Shown: positions 24,549 through 32,474 of the stretch, piece after piece
How the letters are laid out: every line of letters starts with the position of its first letter
How positions within the stretch are numbered: the stretch's first letter is position 1
Source: Alkalilimnicola ehrlichii
GTDB taxonomy: Bacteria; Pseudomonadota; Gammaproteobacteria; Nitrococcales; AK92
Direction of reading: 5' to 3'
Length of the DNA stretch: 64,000 nt
Assembly (NCBI RefSeq): GCF_003399765.1
Contig: NZ_NFZV01000001.1
Coordinates: 281,704-345,703, forward strand
Made by a program: the position numbers and the translations under genes
Notes under the pieces: generated by a model
Databases searched by the model: none
Told to the model about the DNA's origin: nothing
The model's input: the letters and a program-made list of their open reading frames with translations, nothing else

Positions 24549-25346
24549 TCATGACGCGAGCCCTGCGGTCGAATGCCGTTCCCAGGCTTGTTGTAGGCGT
24601 AGGTCGTATTGGTTCTTCGCGTAGGCCGGGCCGTTATAGAGCCGGGCAAAGCGAGCCCAGTCCCGCCCGCGGAGGGCTTGCTGGAGGCCGTTATCGGTAG
24701 CGATAAAACGGATGAAAGCGTCGAGGTGTGCCTTGTCGTCGACTTCCATGGCTGCGCGAAAGGTCTCCGCGGCTTCGTAACCCAACCGTTGCCAATGAAA
24801 TCCCATAATCTGAAAACGCCCCCAGCTTGCCGACTCGATTGCCGCTTGTCGGTGGATCGCTTCGGCCGCTGCGAGGCGTTGGTATTCGGCCGCGCCGCCG
24901 CGATAGCCCCCGGTGTGGGGCGAGATCAAGTCCGGGCGTTGTTGTTGATGCGGTTGCGGGTCGATGCCATGCGCCAGCAATCGCCGCCGAAAGATATGCC
25001 GCTCGAACAGGATTTGCGGTCGTCCGTCGGGAAGAAAGCCGTTGCCGCGGCTCTCGACTTCCGCCACGGCATGGATGGAAGCAATATCAACGCCAAGCCG
25101 TTCGGCAGCATCTCGGATCGCATGTTGTCGGTGGGTACGTTCTTCGTCTGCACTGGCGAGCGCGGCGCGCGTTTGCGGGCCGGCGATGCCGTCGACCGCT
25201 AAGCCCTCCCGCTGTTGATAAGCGCGTACGGTGGCTTCGGTTGCAGGGCCGAACCGACCGTCGACGGTCAGCGCAAAGCCTTGCGATTGTAGTTGACGTT
25301 GCAGATTCGCAACCGCGTCTCCCGAATCGCCACGGCGTAGCATCAT
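24549..25346 (-). CDS. Endolysin: peptidoglycan-binding domain plus N-acetylmuramidase
   Basis: A 265-residue cell-wall hydrolase. Residues about 1-70 form a PG_binding_1 domain (GDSGDAVANLQRQLQSQGF, VDGIAGPQTRAAL). The C-terminal part is an N-acetylmuramidase (DUF3380) domain with AVAEVESRGNGF, SASWGRFQIMGFHW and LYNGPAYAKNQYD. It lyses the producer after holin action. ATG ATG at 25346/25343 follows GGGAGG, so the first is taken. It replaces the shorter P2 lysozyme K. Confidence 0.9.
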   Translation of the reverse strand: MMLRRGDSGDAVANLQRQLQSQGFALTVDGRFGPATEATVRAYQQREGLAVDGIAGPQTRAALASADEERTHRQHAIRDAAERLGVDIASIHAVAEVESRGNGFLPDGRPQILFERHIFRRRLLAHGIDPQPHQQQRPDLISPHTGGYRGGAAEYQRLAAAEAIHRQAAIESASWGRFQIMGFHWQRLGYEAAETFRAAMEVDDKAHLDAFIRFIATDNGLQQALRGRDWARFARLYNGPAYAKNQYDLRLQQAWERHSTAGLAS

Positions 25347-25624
25347 GGTTTTAACCTCCCGAGTTTTGCGACATTGCCTCCGGCCCGGAAGGTCTGAAGG
25401 GCCAACAGGCCGAGCAGGAGCGTAGCGAGCCAGGGAAAGGCGTTCTGGCTCCAAATACCCCAGACGAGCTGGGTGGCGACGATCAGGTAAACGTCGATTA
25501 ACAGCCAGGCGAGCAAGGCCCAGTGGAATCGGTAGCGGCGTTCGCCGCGTCGGAATAGCAATAAGCGTCCAGCTGCGGTAAGGCAGGCAAGAAGGGCGAG
25601 TAAGTTAGAGAACCACAGCGTCAT
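25343..25624 (-). CDS. Small membrane protein, probable holin family 3
   Basis: A 93-residue protein with three predicted membrane helices (about 2-22, 34-52 and 62-80), including LWFSNLLALLACLTAAGRLLL. Size, topology and position between a second holin-like gene and the endolysin suggest a holin or antiholin. The family name is a guess from architecture. Confidence 0.65.
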   Translation of the reverse strand: MTLWFSNLLALLACLTAAGRLLLFRRGERRYRFHWALLAWLLIDVYLIVATQLVWGIWSQNAFPWLATLLLGLLALQTFRAGGNVAKLGRLKP

Positions 25625-25627
25625 GGC

Positions 25628-25972
25628 TCAATTCTTAGGTCGGAACCAACGGTTGATGTCGATCTGGTCGATACCGGCGATGATTTTGTTGCCCAGCCCG
25701 ACGACGCCGGCTGAAAACACAAAGGCGCTGATTGCAGGCTCGTCGAAAATGTGTCCGAGCACAGCCGGGCCGCCTACGTAACCCATCGACAAGCTGATCG
25801 CCAGATAAAGCAGGCGGGTGGCGATACCGAGATCCTTCGCGCTCATTACAAACAACGTGGCTCCGGCGCAGGCGCCGATGAGCGTTCCGGCATCGATGCC
25901 CGGGAGTAAAGAGGCAACGGTTATCGCGCCGGCCGTTGTGCTAGCGATAGCGGTGGTGCTCGGTTCAGCCAT
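25628..25972 (-). CDS. Phage holin
   Basis: A 114-residue protein with about three membrane helices. The part ASLLPGIDAGTLIGACAGAT followed by LFVMSAKDLGIATRLLYLAI resembles holins of P2-like prophages. It opens the inner membrane for the endolysin. It lies 26 bp after gpX and 3 bp before the next small membrane gene. Confidence 0.8.
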   Translation of the reverse strand: MAEPSTTAIASTTAGAITVASLLPGIDAGTLIGACAGATLFVMSAKDLGIATRLLYLAISLSMGYVGGPAVLGHIFDEPAISAFVFSAGVVGLGNKIIAGIDQIDINRWFRPKN

Positions 25973-25997
25973 TAGGCTTTCCTACCTTGTGTACGTG

Positions 25998-26204
25998 TCA
26001 ATTCCACAGCGCTACGGTGGAACGCGTTGTGCGCGGTCGCTGTATGGGCAGCCGAACGCGCGTGCCGATGGGAAGCACGGGGCCGAGTTGGGCCAGCCCG
26101 GAGTTTGCTTCGAGCACGGCCTCGGTCACACCGGCGGTGTAGCCGTAGTGGCGCTGGCAGATCAGATCTACCGTGTCGCCTTGCTTGGCGATGGCGATAT
26201 CCAT
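25998..26204 (-). CDS. X: Tail protein gpX (LysM-like)
   Basis: A 68-residue homologue of P2 gpX (67), with AKQGDTVDLICQRHYGYTAG and VLEANSGLAQLGPVLPIGT. It is the first gene of the lysis/R unit. In P2 the six head genes Q-P-O-N-M-L lie upstream of X, but here upstream DNA is non-coding up to the tRNA. Confidence 0.9.
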   Translation of the reverse strand: MDIAIAKQGDTVDLICQRHYGYTAGVTEAVLEANSGLAQLGPVLPIGTRVRLPIQRPRTTRSTVALWN

Positions 26205-26351
26205 CAGGTCGTCAACTCCCGAGTAATGCAGGCACGGCCGATAAAGTGCCGTCTCTGTTTGCAGCCGGATTGCTCAACAATGTCGAGGGACGTTACTAGA
26301 GTCGTTGTTTTATCGTTCGCGGCCAATCGGATAGCTGTGTAGGCGTGCGTG

Positions 26352-26637
26352 CTTACCTGGCAGGACGGTCGTCGAGGTAACCGCAGTAAGGTTGCGCGAT
26401 AGCTTTCGTAAGTGTTTGAAAATGAGAGGGGGAGGGCTTACCTCGGCAAGGTAATGCCGAGTAAGGCGAAGGGTAAGTTGGCACTAAGTTATTGATGTTG
26501 TTGGCGGTGGTTGAGGTAGGCTCTTACTCTTGCGAAAGGTAAGAAGTTACCGTTTTCTTACCTAATGTTTACTTTTCTTCGCTTATTATTTTTCGCGTTA
26601 TATTAACGGCTTATCTCCTGTTTGCCGGCGGCTTACC
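26352..26637. repeat. Cluster of ten GTAAG/CTTAC motifs
   Basis: CTTAC starts at 26352, 26437, 26523, 26557 and 26632. GTAAG starts at 26386, 26408, 26461, 26473 and 26539. About 0.6 copies would be expected by chance in this length. Spacing is irregular and both orientations occur. Confidence 0.65.
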
Positions 26638-26785
26638 GGCATTACCTATTACCGCGATGGGCGGTTATTGCGGGCGGTGGAGGGCAATAGGCTTTGTCCG
26701 TGATCGCGAGATAGAAAAACGCATGCGACATGCTTCGAGCGAAGCGAATGGAGCGTTATTAGACAGGCAGGCTTATATAAGACAA

Positions 26786-26814
26786 AAGGGCTTAGCGCAA
26801 AGCGCTAAGCCCTT
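26786..26814 (-). terminator. Terminator of tRNA-Lys
   Basis: Arms 26786-26798 and 26802-26814 form a perfect 13-bp stem with a 3-nt loop, followed on the minus strand by TTTTGTCTT. It lies 5 bp after the tRNA 3' end. Confidence 0.88.
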
Positions 26815-26819
26815 GAATT

Positions 26820-26895
26820 TGGTGGGCCGTGTTGGACTCGAACCAACGACCAGCGGATTAAAAGTCCGATGCTCTACCAACTGAGCTAACGGCCC
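26820..26895 (-). tRNA. tRNA-Lys (anticodon UUU)
   Basis: A 76-nt cloverleaf on the minus strand: acceptor GGGCCGT pairs with ACGGCCC and CCA is encoded. The D arm is GCTC...GAGC, the anticodon loop CTTTTAA (anticodon at 26860-26862), and the T loop TTCGAGT. It is the attachment site of the P2-like element: 25 bp from anticodon loop to T loop are repeated at the left end. Confidence 0.98.
26840..26864. repeat. Right attachment-site repeat inside tRNA-Lys
   Basis: Identical 25-bp partner of 5342-5366. The tRNA is complete here, so the 3' end left of the repeat (26820-26839) would come from the element if crossover occurred inside the repeat. Confidence 0.88.
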
Positions 26896-26938
26896 AATCA
26901 AGGCGCAGAATAATACCCTAAACTTTCGCGGTAGTAAA

Positions 26939-27633
26939 TCAGCTTTTGGTATTTTTTTCTGGTAAGGGGTCGGGTCGGCAATGCGGGCGGCGCGGAAGCC
27001 TTCTGCGCGCAGGCGGCAGGAGTCGCAGATACCGCAGGCGCGGCCGGCTTCGTCCGCTTGGTAGCAAGACACGGTCAATCCGTAGTCTACCCCAAGGCGA
27101 GCGCCCATGCGGATGATGTCGGCTTTCGATAAGTCCATCAGCGGTGCGCGTACGTGCAGTTGCTCTTCGCCTTCCACCGCCGCTTTGGTTGCTACGTTTG
27201 CCATCTGTTCAAAGGCTTTGATGAACGCCGGCCGGCAGTCCGGGTAGCCGGAGTAGTCGACCGCGTTGACGCCGATGAAGATATCCCAGGCGCCGATAAC
27301 TTCCGCATAGCCCAGCGCCAGGGAGAGAAACACGGTGTTGCGTGCCGGTACGTAGGTGATCGGTATGCCCGGTTCTTGCTTATCGGGAACGGCGAGGTCG
27401 AGATCGGTCAGCGCCGATCCGCCGAACTCGCCAAGGCCGATGGATAATACGCGGTGTTCGACGGCGCCGAGATCGCTGGCAATGCGGCGGCAGGCGTCGA
27501 GTTCGGCTTTATGCCGTTGGCCGTAATCGAAGCTTAGTGCGTAGCAGTCAAAGCCTTGACTACGCGCGATGGCGAGCACGGTGGCAGAATCTAAGCCGCC
27601 GGAGAGAAGGATGACGGCGCGAGGTTTCGACAT
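26939..27633 (-). CDS. queC: 7-cyano-7-deazaguanine synthase QueC, 3' end disturbed
   Basis: Converts 7-carboxy-7-deazaguanine to preQ0 in queuosine synthesis. The PP-loop SGGLDSATV is at the start and the zinc cysteines are in CGICDSC. As sequenced, the frame runs on through tRNA-Lys to 26773. An A7 run (26952-26958) precedes the odd part; one more A would give the ending YQKKNTKS and a stop at 26939-26941. That gives 231 residues, the length of E. coli QueC. The long form is therefore probably artificial. It is 18 bp from queE. Confidence 0.92.
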
Positions 27634-27651
27634 GAGGCAATGGTCTCCTGG

Positions 27652-28323
27652 TCAGCGTCCGGGTTGGTCGCCCCAAAGGAATTTGTGTAGCTGGATCTGA
27701 ACCCGGACGGGAAGCCGGTCGGCGACGACCCAATCGGCGAGGTCGGTAGCCGAGAGATCGTTGAAGCTAGGGGAGAATAGCACTTCCCAGCGCTCGCTTA
27801 AGCGATGTTTGTCGAGTATCCGGCGCGCCCATTCGTAGTCTTCGCGGCTGCAGAGGACGAACTTGAGCTGATCGTGCGGCTGTAGATGTTCAAGATTCTG
27901 CCAGCGGTTGCGCTCGCATTCGCCGGAGCCGGGTGTTTTGATGTCGACGACCTTGACCACTCGCGGGTCGACATGGCTCACGTCAAGTGCGCCGCTGGTT
28001 TCCAGCGAGACCTCGTAACCGGCGTCGCAAAGACGACTGAGTAACGGAAGGCAGCCACGTTGAGCGAGCGGCTCGCCGCCGGTGACGGTGACGAAGCGCG
28101 GCCGATAGACGGCCACTGCGGCTTCGATCTCTTCAAACGTCATCCGCTCCCCGCCGTGGAACGCGTATTCGGAATCGCAGTAACCGCAGCGTAGCGGGCA
28201 GCCGGTGAGGCGCACGAAAACGGTGGGGAAGCCGATTGTCCGGCTTTCGCCTTGCAGAGAATGGAATATTTCGGTGATCCGCAAGGGCTTGTCGGCCGTC
28301 GCGGTTTGGCTGTTCGCGTACAT
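27652..28323 (-). CDS. queE: 7-carboxy-7-deazaguanine synthase QueE
   Basis: A 223-residue radical SAM enzyme that contracts the pterin ring in preQ0/queuosine synthesis. It has EIFHSLQGES, the iron-sulfur motif CPLRCGYC (CxxxCxxC) and GGEPLAQ. It lies between cpoB and queC, the arrangement common in gammaproteobacteria. Confidence 0.96.
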   Translation of the reverse strand: MYANSQTATADKPLRITEIFHSLQGESRTIGFPTVFVRLTGCPLRCGYCDSEYAFHGGERMTFEEIEAAVAVYRPRFVTVTGGEPLAQRGCLPLLSRLCDAGYEVSLETSGALDVSHVDPRVVKVVDIKTPGSGECERNRWQNLEHLQPHDQLKFVLCSREDYEWARRILDKHRLSERWEVLFSPSFNDLSATDLADWVVADRLPVRVQIQLHKFLWGDQPGR

Positions 28324-28402
28324 AGCGGGGGAGTTTACCGCAATTAATGCGAATTCGCTTTAGCCGCCTATAAGAAAATGATGGAAGTCGCCCCGGCGTC
28401 GG

Positions 28403-29173
28403 TTAGCTTTCGTCCCGACGAATGCGCTGTAGGCGTTGCTCGGCCAAGGTGGCGGCCGTGGTATCCGGATACTGGCGTCTTACCGCTTCCAGGGTTTCCC
28501 GAGCCTGCTCAAGATTATTCTGCTCATGATAGATAAAGCCGATCTTCAGCTTGGCGTCGGGTTGTTTGTCATTATTCGGCAGTTCGTCGACGATGCGTTG
28601 AAAGTGGGGCAGTGCGTTGTCGAAATCGCGCACCACGTAGTAGGACTCGCCCAACCAATAGAGTGCGTTACCGGCAAAGCGACCCTCGGGGTAGTGTTCA
28701 AGAAAACTGACAAAGGCTTCCGCTGCTTCGTCGTAGCGACCGGCACGGAGGATGGAGAATGCTTCTTGGTAGGCGTCCCACTCTCTTTCCGGGTCGGCGG
28801 CGGTAACGCCGTTCTCGCCGTCAAGCAGGTTAGGGACGGGCACCGTACCCGTTGCAGGGGTTGAGGGTGTCCGTGCTGCCGTTTCGAGTTCGCGTAAACG
28901 CCGGTCGTTATCCTGAAAGAGATCGCGCTGGCGTTGCTTAAGTTCCTCCAGCTCGTACTGGACGACTTCTAGGTCGCCGCGTACGAGCCGGAGTTCTCTT
29001 TGTAGCTGTTCCATCTGATTGACCATGTCCGCCATAGCGCCGCTATTGACGATACGCTCTAAGCGATTCACGCGGTCCTCTAGCCGATCGTTGGCTTGCG
29101 CCGCGGCAACCGGAGTCGCCGCAAGGCCGAGGATGATGCAGTGACGTACAAATGTCTTCAGATGGTTAGCCAT
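28403..29173 (-). CDS. cpoB: Cell division coordinator CpoB (YbgF)
   Basis: A 256-residue periplasmic protein with a signal peptide (to about AAAQA, residue 26). An N-terminal trimerising coiled coil spans about 28-95, and a C-terminal TPR domain follows (YQEAFSILRAGRYDEAAEAF, LYWLGESYYVVRDFDNAL). It links Tol energy use with PBP1B-driven septal wall synthesis. It follows pal by 7 bp. Confidence 0.94.
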   Translation of the reverse strand: MANHLKTFVRHCIILGLAATPVAAAQANDRLEDRVNRLERIVNSGAMADMVNQMEQLQRELRLVRGDLEVVQYELEELKQRQRDLFQDNDRRLRELETAARTPSTPATGTVPVPNLLDGENGVTAADPEREWDAYQEAFSILRAGRYDEAAEAFVSFLEHYPEGRFAGNALYWLGESYYVVRDFDNALPHFQRIVDELPNNDKQPDAKLKIGFIYHEQNNLEQARETLEAVRRQYPDTTAATLAEQRLQRIRRDES

Positions 29174-29180
29174 AGTTTAA

Positions 29181-29714
29181 TTAACGGTTGGAGTAAACCA
29201 GTTCAGCGCGACGGTTCTGTGCCCAGGCTTCTTCGTTGCTGCCCAGGGCGACCGGCTCTTCTTCGCCGAAGCTAACGCTTTCGACTTGATTTTGCCCGAC
29301 GCCGTTCAGGGTCAGAATGCGTACGGCAGCGTTAGCACGGCGCTCGCCCAGAGCCAGATTATACTCTTTCGAGCCGCGCTCGTCGGTATGACCTTCGACA
29401 ACTACGCGCAGATCCGGGTTGTTTGCCAGGTGGCGAGCGTGAGCTTCGAGCAGCGCGATGTCGTCGCTGCTGAGTTCGCTGCTATCGAAGGCAAAGTAAA
29501 CCACGCGGTTGGCCAACGGGCTGCTCGGGTCGTCCAGCGGATCGCCTTCGAGGGCTTCCGTGTCTTCCACAGCGCGTGCTTCGGTATCGGTGGTTTCTAC
29601 CTCTTGGCGAGGTGCTTCGTCTTCGACCGTTTCGGTGGCAACGTCACCGGTCGTGCTACAACCGGCCAGTACCAGGAAAGACAGTGCGGCCAAGACAAGG
29701 GACAGGCGTTTCAT
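29181..29714 (-). CDS. pal: Peptidoglycan-associated lipoprotein Pal
   Basis: A 177-residue outer-membrane lipoprotein with lipobox LVLAGC and an acidic linker (about 25-65). An OmpA-like domain follows (VYFAFDSSELSSDD, VVVEGHTDERGSKEYN, NRRAEL). It binds peptidoglycan and TolB and is pulled to the septum by TolQRA. Confidence 0.97.
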   Translation of the reverse strand: MKRLSLVLAALSFLVLAGCSTTGDVATETVEDEAPRQEVETTDTEARAVEDTEALEGDPLDDPSSPLANRVVYFAFDSSELSSDDIALLEAHARHLANNPDLRVVVEGHTDERGSKEYNLALGERRANAAVRILTLNGVGQNQVESVSFGEEEPVALGSNEEAWAQNRRAELVYSNR

Positions 29715-29780
29715 CGTTATTGCTCCTAGTTCCTAACAAAGGGTCGTTGAACTTCTTGATGTACTAATAATTACAGAAAG

Positions 29781-31106
29781 TTAGCGGGGTGACCAGGATG
29801 GATTCTGTACCCGGTCGCCGAGTACCGGCAGACCGATGTTCGCGCGTCCATACAAGGACACCGTAGCTAACTGCGATTGTGCGCCGCGAATGCGGCTATA
29901 GACGATCATCTCCCCGTTCGGTGCGAAGCTGGGAGATTCGTCGTTACTGCCGTCGGTGAGAACGCGCAGTTCGCGCGTTCTCAAGTCCATCACGGCGATG
30001 CGGAAGCCGCCATCGTCCCGATGAACCATGGCCAGGCGCCGTCCATCGGGGGAGAGGGCGGGGCGAGCGTTGTACGAGCCTTCGAAGGTGACTCGCTGTA
30101 CGCGACCGCCGTTGCTGGATACACGATAGATCTGCGGCGGTCCGCCTCGGTCGGAGGTGAAATACAGCGTTTTGCCGTCGGGCGACCAGGTCGGCTCGGT
30201 GTCGATAGCGGAGCTGTTTGTTATACGCGTCATGTCTCTTGTATCGACATCATAGACGTAAATATTAGGGCTGCCGTCGCGAGACAGGGTAAGCGCCAGG
30301 CGTTTGCCGTCGGGAGACCAAGCCGGCGCGCTATTAATGCCGCGGAAACTGGCAATTCGTTCCCGTTCGCCGGTAGCGACGGTTTGAATATAAACCGCCG
30401 ATCTTCTGTTCTCTTCAAAGGAGACGTAAGCGATTTGCCGCCGGTCGGGCGACCAGGCCGGCGACATAATGGGTTGGCGCGAAGTCAAAACCGTTTCGGG
30501 ATTATGGCCATCGGCATCCGCCAAAATGAGCTTGTGCCGACGGGTGTTATCGTCGCGATGGTCGACCTCGATGTAAGAAATACGCGTATTGAAGGCGCCG
30601 GGAACGCCGGTAAGCGCTTCATAGATGATATCGCTAATATTGTGTGCGAGTGGGCGCAGCGATTGGGGGCTGACGCGATAGCGGCGTCCGGCTACCCGGG
30701 CTTGCGTGTAAACATCCAGGAGTTCAAAGCGCAGTTCGTAACGGCCGTCGTCGGTTTCGCGAATGGCGCCGATGATAAGGTTGTCGATGCCTAAGGCTCG
30801 CCATTGCTGAAAACGGACATCCGATAGCTGGCTGGGGCGAGCGATGAGCTCGCGATTGCTTAAGGGCTCGAACTTTCCGCTACGGCGCAAGTTGGCACCG
30901 ATGATCTCGGCGATATCGTGCGCGGGCTTGGCGCTACCTTCTTCAACTTGAAAGGGCACTACGGCGATAGGTACGGCGCGTTCGACACCGCCGGTGATAT
31001 CGAGCATCAGTTGCCCTTGCGCGTTGCCGGTCAACGCATAGGCGACGACCAAAGCGGCAGCGATAAAGGCCCTGAGAAACCGGGGTTGTTTGCGTTGGTC
31101 CATCAT
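29781..31106 (-). CDS. tolB: Tol-Pal system protein TolB
   Basis: A 441-residue periplasmic beta-propeller. A signal segment (AFIAAALVVAYALTGNAQG) is followed by the N-terminal TolB domain (VPFQVEEGSA, IIGANLRRSGKFEPL). WD40-like PD40 repeats follow with SPAWSPDRRQIAY, SAPAWSPDGKRLAL and EPTWSPDGKTLYF. The start ATG overlaps the tolA stop (GCATGATGG). Confidence 0.97.
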   Translation of the reverse strand: MMDQRKQPRFLRAFIAAALVVAYALTGNAQGQLMLDITGGVERAVPIAVVPFQVEEGSAKPAHDIAEIIGANLRRSGKFEPLSNRELIARPSQLSDVRFQQWRALGIDNLIIGAIRETDDGRYELRFELLDVYTQARVAGRRYRVSPQSLRPLAHNISDIIYEALTGVPGAFNTRISYIEVDHRDDNTRRHKLILADADGHNPETVLTSRQPIMSPAWSPDRRQIAYVSFEENRRSAVYIQTVATGERERIASFRGINSAPAWSPDGKRLALTLSRDGSPNIYVYDVDTRDMTRITNSSAIDTEPTWSPDGKTLYFTSDRGGPPQIYRVSSNGGRVQRVTFEGSYNARPALSPDGRRLAMVHRDDGGFRIAVMDLRTRELRVLTDGSNDESPSFAPNGEMIVYSRIRGAQSQLATVSLYGRANIGLPVLGDRVQNPSWSPR

Positions 31107-31999
31107 GCGTCCGGAATAAACCTCAAGTTGAAGCTACGGAATTGCTCGAAACTGTCCTGGTCGCTGGGAACCGGCAACGGGCTGGCTCGCCGCACGGCGG
31201 TAACTGCCGAGCGGTCGAACGTCGTATTGCCGCTACTTTCCCGAATATCCACATCCAGTACTTCGCCATCCGGTGCCAAACGAATCGAAAGAATGGTCGT
31301 CAATCCGGTCGGCGTACCTGGCGGCCGCGTCCAGGCGCGGCGGATAGCGCTCTGAATCTCGGCGCCGTAACGTTGTCCCGCCTGCTCGACCCGGCGCTGG
31401 CGGGCTTCCGCTTCTATTCGTCGTTGCCGCTCGGCCTCTTCCCGGCGACGTTGTTCCTCTTCGGCCTGGCGGCGTTGTTCCTCTTCGAGTTGCCGTTGTC
31501 GTTCGGCCTCTTCCTGCCGCCGCCGTTCCTCTTCTTCTTGGCGGCGGCGCTCTTCCTCGAGCCGGCGTTGCTCTTCCTCTTCTTGGCGTCGACGTTCTGC
31601 TTCCTGTTGCCGACGTTGTTCGGCTTCCAAGCGTTCGCGCTCGCGTCGCTCCGCTTCCTGGCGCTGTTGTTCTTCGATCTGTCTTTGCCGTTCAAGTTCC
31701 GCCTGGCGTTGCCGTTCTGCTTCCTCTCGCTGGCGGCGGGCGGCTTCTTCGCGCTCGCGCTGGCGTTGCAGCTCCGCATCCCTAACGGCTTGCTCGCGTT
31801 GCCGCAAGCGATCCAGTTGCGCTTCGACTTGACGCTCGTCGACGCTCACCGCTTCGATGACCGGTTCCACTGCAAGCTCCGGGCCGTCAACCATCATTTC
31901 CGGTTGCCGTGGCTGAGTGTTGATGCCAACGAACAGCATTCCGCCTGCGACAAGGTGGATGGCAGCTGACCAGGCGATGTACTTAAAGTCCTCGCGCAT
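31103..31999 (-). CDS. tolA: TolA
   Basis: A 298-residue inner-membrane protein with one N-terminal helix (AAIHLVAGGMLFVGI, about 12-26). A very long helical stretch of E, R and Q (about 65-210) is followed by a C-terminal TonB-like domain (SIRLAPDGEVLDVDI, FRSFNLRFIPDA). It spans the periplasm to reach Pal/TolB. It overlaps tolR by 17 bp. Confidence 0.96.
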   Translation of the reverse strand: MREDFKYIAWSAAIHLVAGGMLFVGINTQPRQPEMMVDGPELAVEPVIEAVSVDERQVEAQLDRLRQREQAVRDAELQRQREREEAARRQREEAERQRQAELERQRQIEEQQRQEAERRERERLEAEQRRQQEAERRRQEEEEQRRLEEERRRQEEEERRRQEEAERQRQLEEEQRRQAEEEQRRREEAERQRRIEAEARQRRVEQAGQRYGAEIQSAIRRAWTRPPGTPTGLTTILSIRLAPDGEVLDVDIRESSGNTTFDRSAVTAVRRASPLPVPSDQDSFEQFRSFNLRFIPDA

Positions 32000-32453
32000 G
32001 CGCGTTTCTACCCCCAGCCGGCGGCTGAGTCATCAAGCCTACCTTGGGTACGCCCGCCCGCTGAAGCTGCGACATGACGGCAATTACGCGGCCGTAGGCG
32101 ACTTCGGTGTCGCCGCGCACCATGACGGGGGTTTCCGGTTGCCGCTCGATAGCTGCCGCTACTGCGGTTGCAAGCTCCTCCTCGGTAATCGGCTCCGGGT
32201 TCGCGATGCCGACACTAAAGGTGAACTCGCCGTTTGCATAAACATTAACGATCAGCGGTTCGATATCGTCTTGCGGTAGCGGTTCGGCGTTAACTTGAGG
32301 CAAATCGATTTCCACTGCCTGATAAAGCAGCGGCGCCGTGACCATAAAAATCACCAACAGCACGAGCATAACGTCGATGTAGGGCACGACGTTGATCTCC
32401 GACATGGGACGGCGACGGTTACGGCGATTGGGTGCTGGCGTTGCTGTAGGCAC
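31983..32453 (-). CDS. tolR: TolR
   Basis: A 156-residue ExbD/TolR protein. After a basic start (NRRNRRRPMSEINVVPYID) a single helix (VMLVLLVIFMVTAPLL) carries the proton-path Asp in YIDVMLVL. A periplasmic domain follows. With TolQ it forms the proton-driven motor. The proline-rich N-terminus before PMSEINVVP is somewhat longer than in E. coli. Confidence 0.95.
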   Translation of the reverse strand: MPTATPAPNRRNRRRPMSEINVVPYIDVMLVLLVIFMVTAPLLYQAVEIDLPQVNAEPLPQDDIEPLIVNVYANGEFTFSVGIANPEPITEEELATAVAAAIERQPETPVMVRGDTEVAYGRVIAVMSQLQRAGVPKVGLMTQPPAGGRNAHARGL

Positions 32454-32474
32454 GGCTGTTCCTCGCTACGTCGC

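Larger units (their letters stand above)
26205..26819. other. 615-bp ORF-free right end of the element with GTAAG/CTTAC cluster
   Basis: No supported gene lies here. Between 26352 and 26637 the pentamer GTAAG or its complement occurs ten times, several as GGTAAG/CTTACC. The stretch is where P2-like elements carry their head genes. It may be a control region, origin or integrase-arm region, or what is left after a deletion. Confidence 0.6.
5342..26864. mobile_element. P2-like integrated element without head genes (candidate R-type tailocin / defective prophage)
   Basis: Bounded by a 25-bp direct repeat (5342-5366, 26840-26864), the right copy lying inside tRNA-Lys. The minus strand carries the integrase, a DUF4224 protein, a DksA-like finger, a primase-helicase, an Ogr-type activator, then P2 tail genes D, U, T, E/E', FII, FI, two fibre-plus-chaperone pairs, I, J, W, PAAR, V, R, and the lysis genes and X. 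A CI/S24 repressor lies on the plus strand. Homologues of P2 Q, P, O, N, M, L and S (portal, terminase, scaffold, capsid, head completion) are absent, so DNA packaging is not encoded here. Confidence 0.9.

Noticed and set aside
31400..31800. Repetitive stretch that might be read as a repeat array
   Set aside because: It encodes the TolA helical domain; no regular spacer/repeat structure of a CRISPR array is present anywhere in the window.
31142..31969. 275-codon open frame antisense to tolA
   Set aside because: It mirrors the repetitive E/R/Q codons of the TolA helix, has no family resemblance, and tolA is certain.
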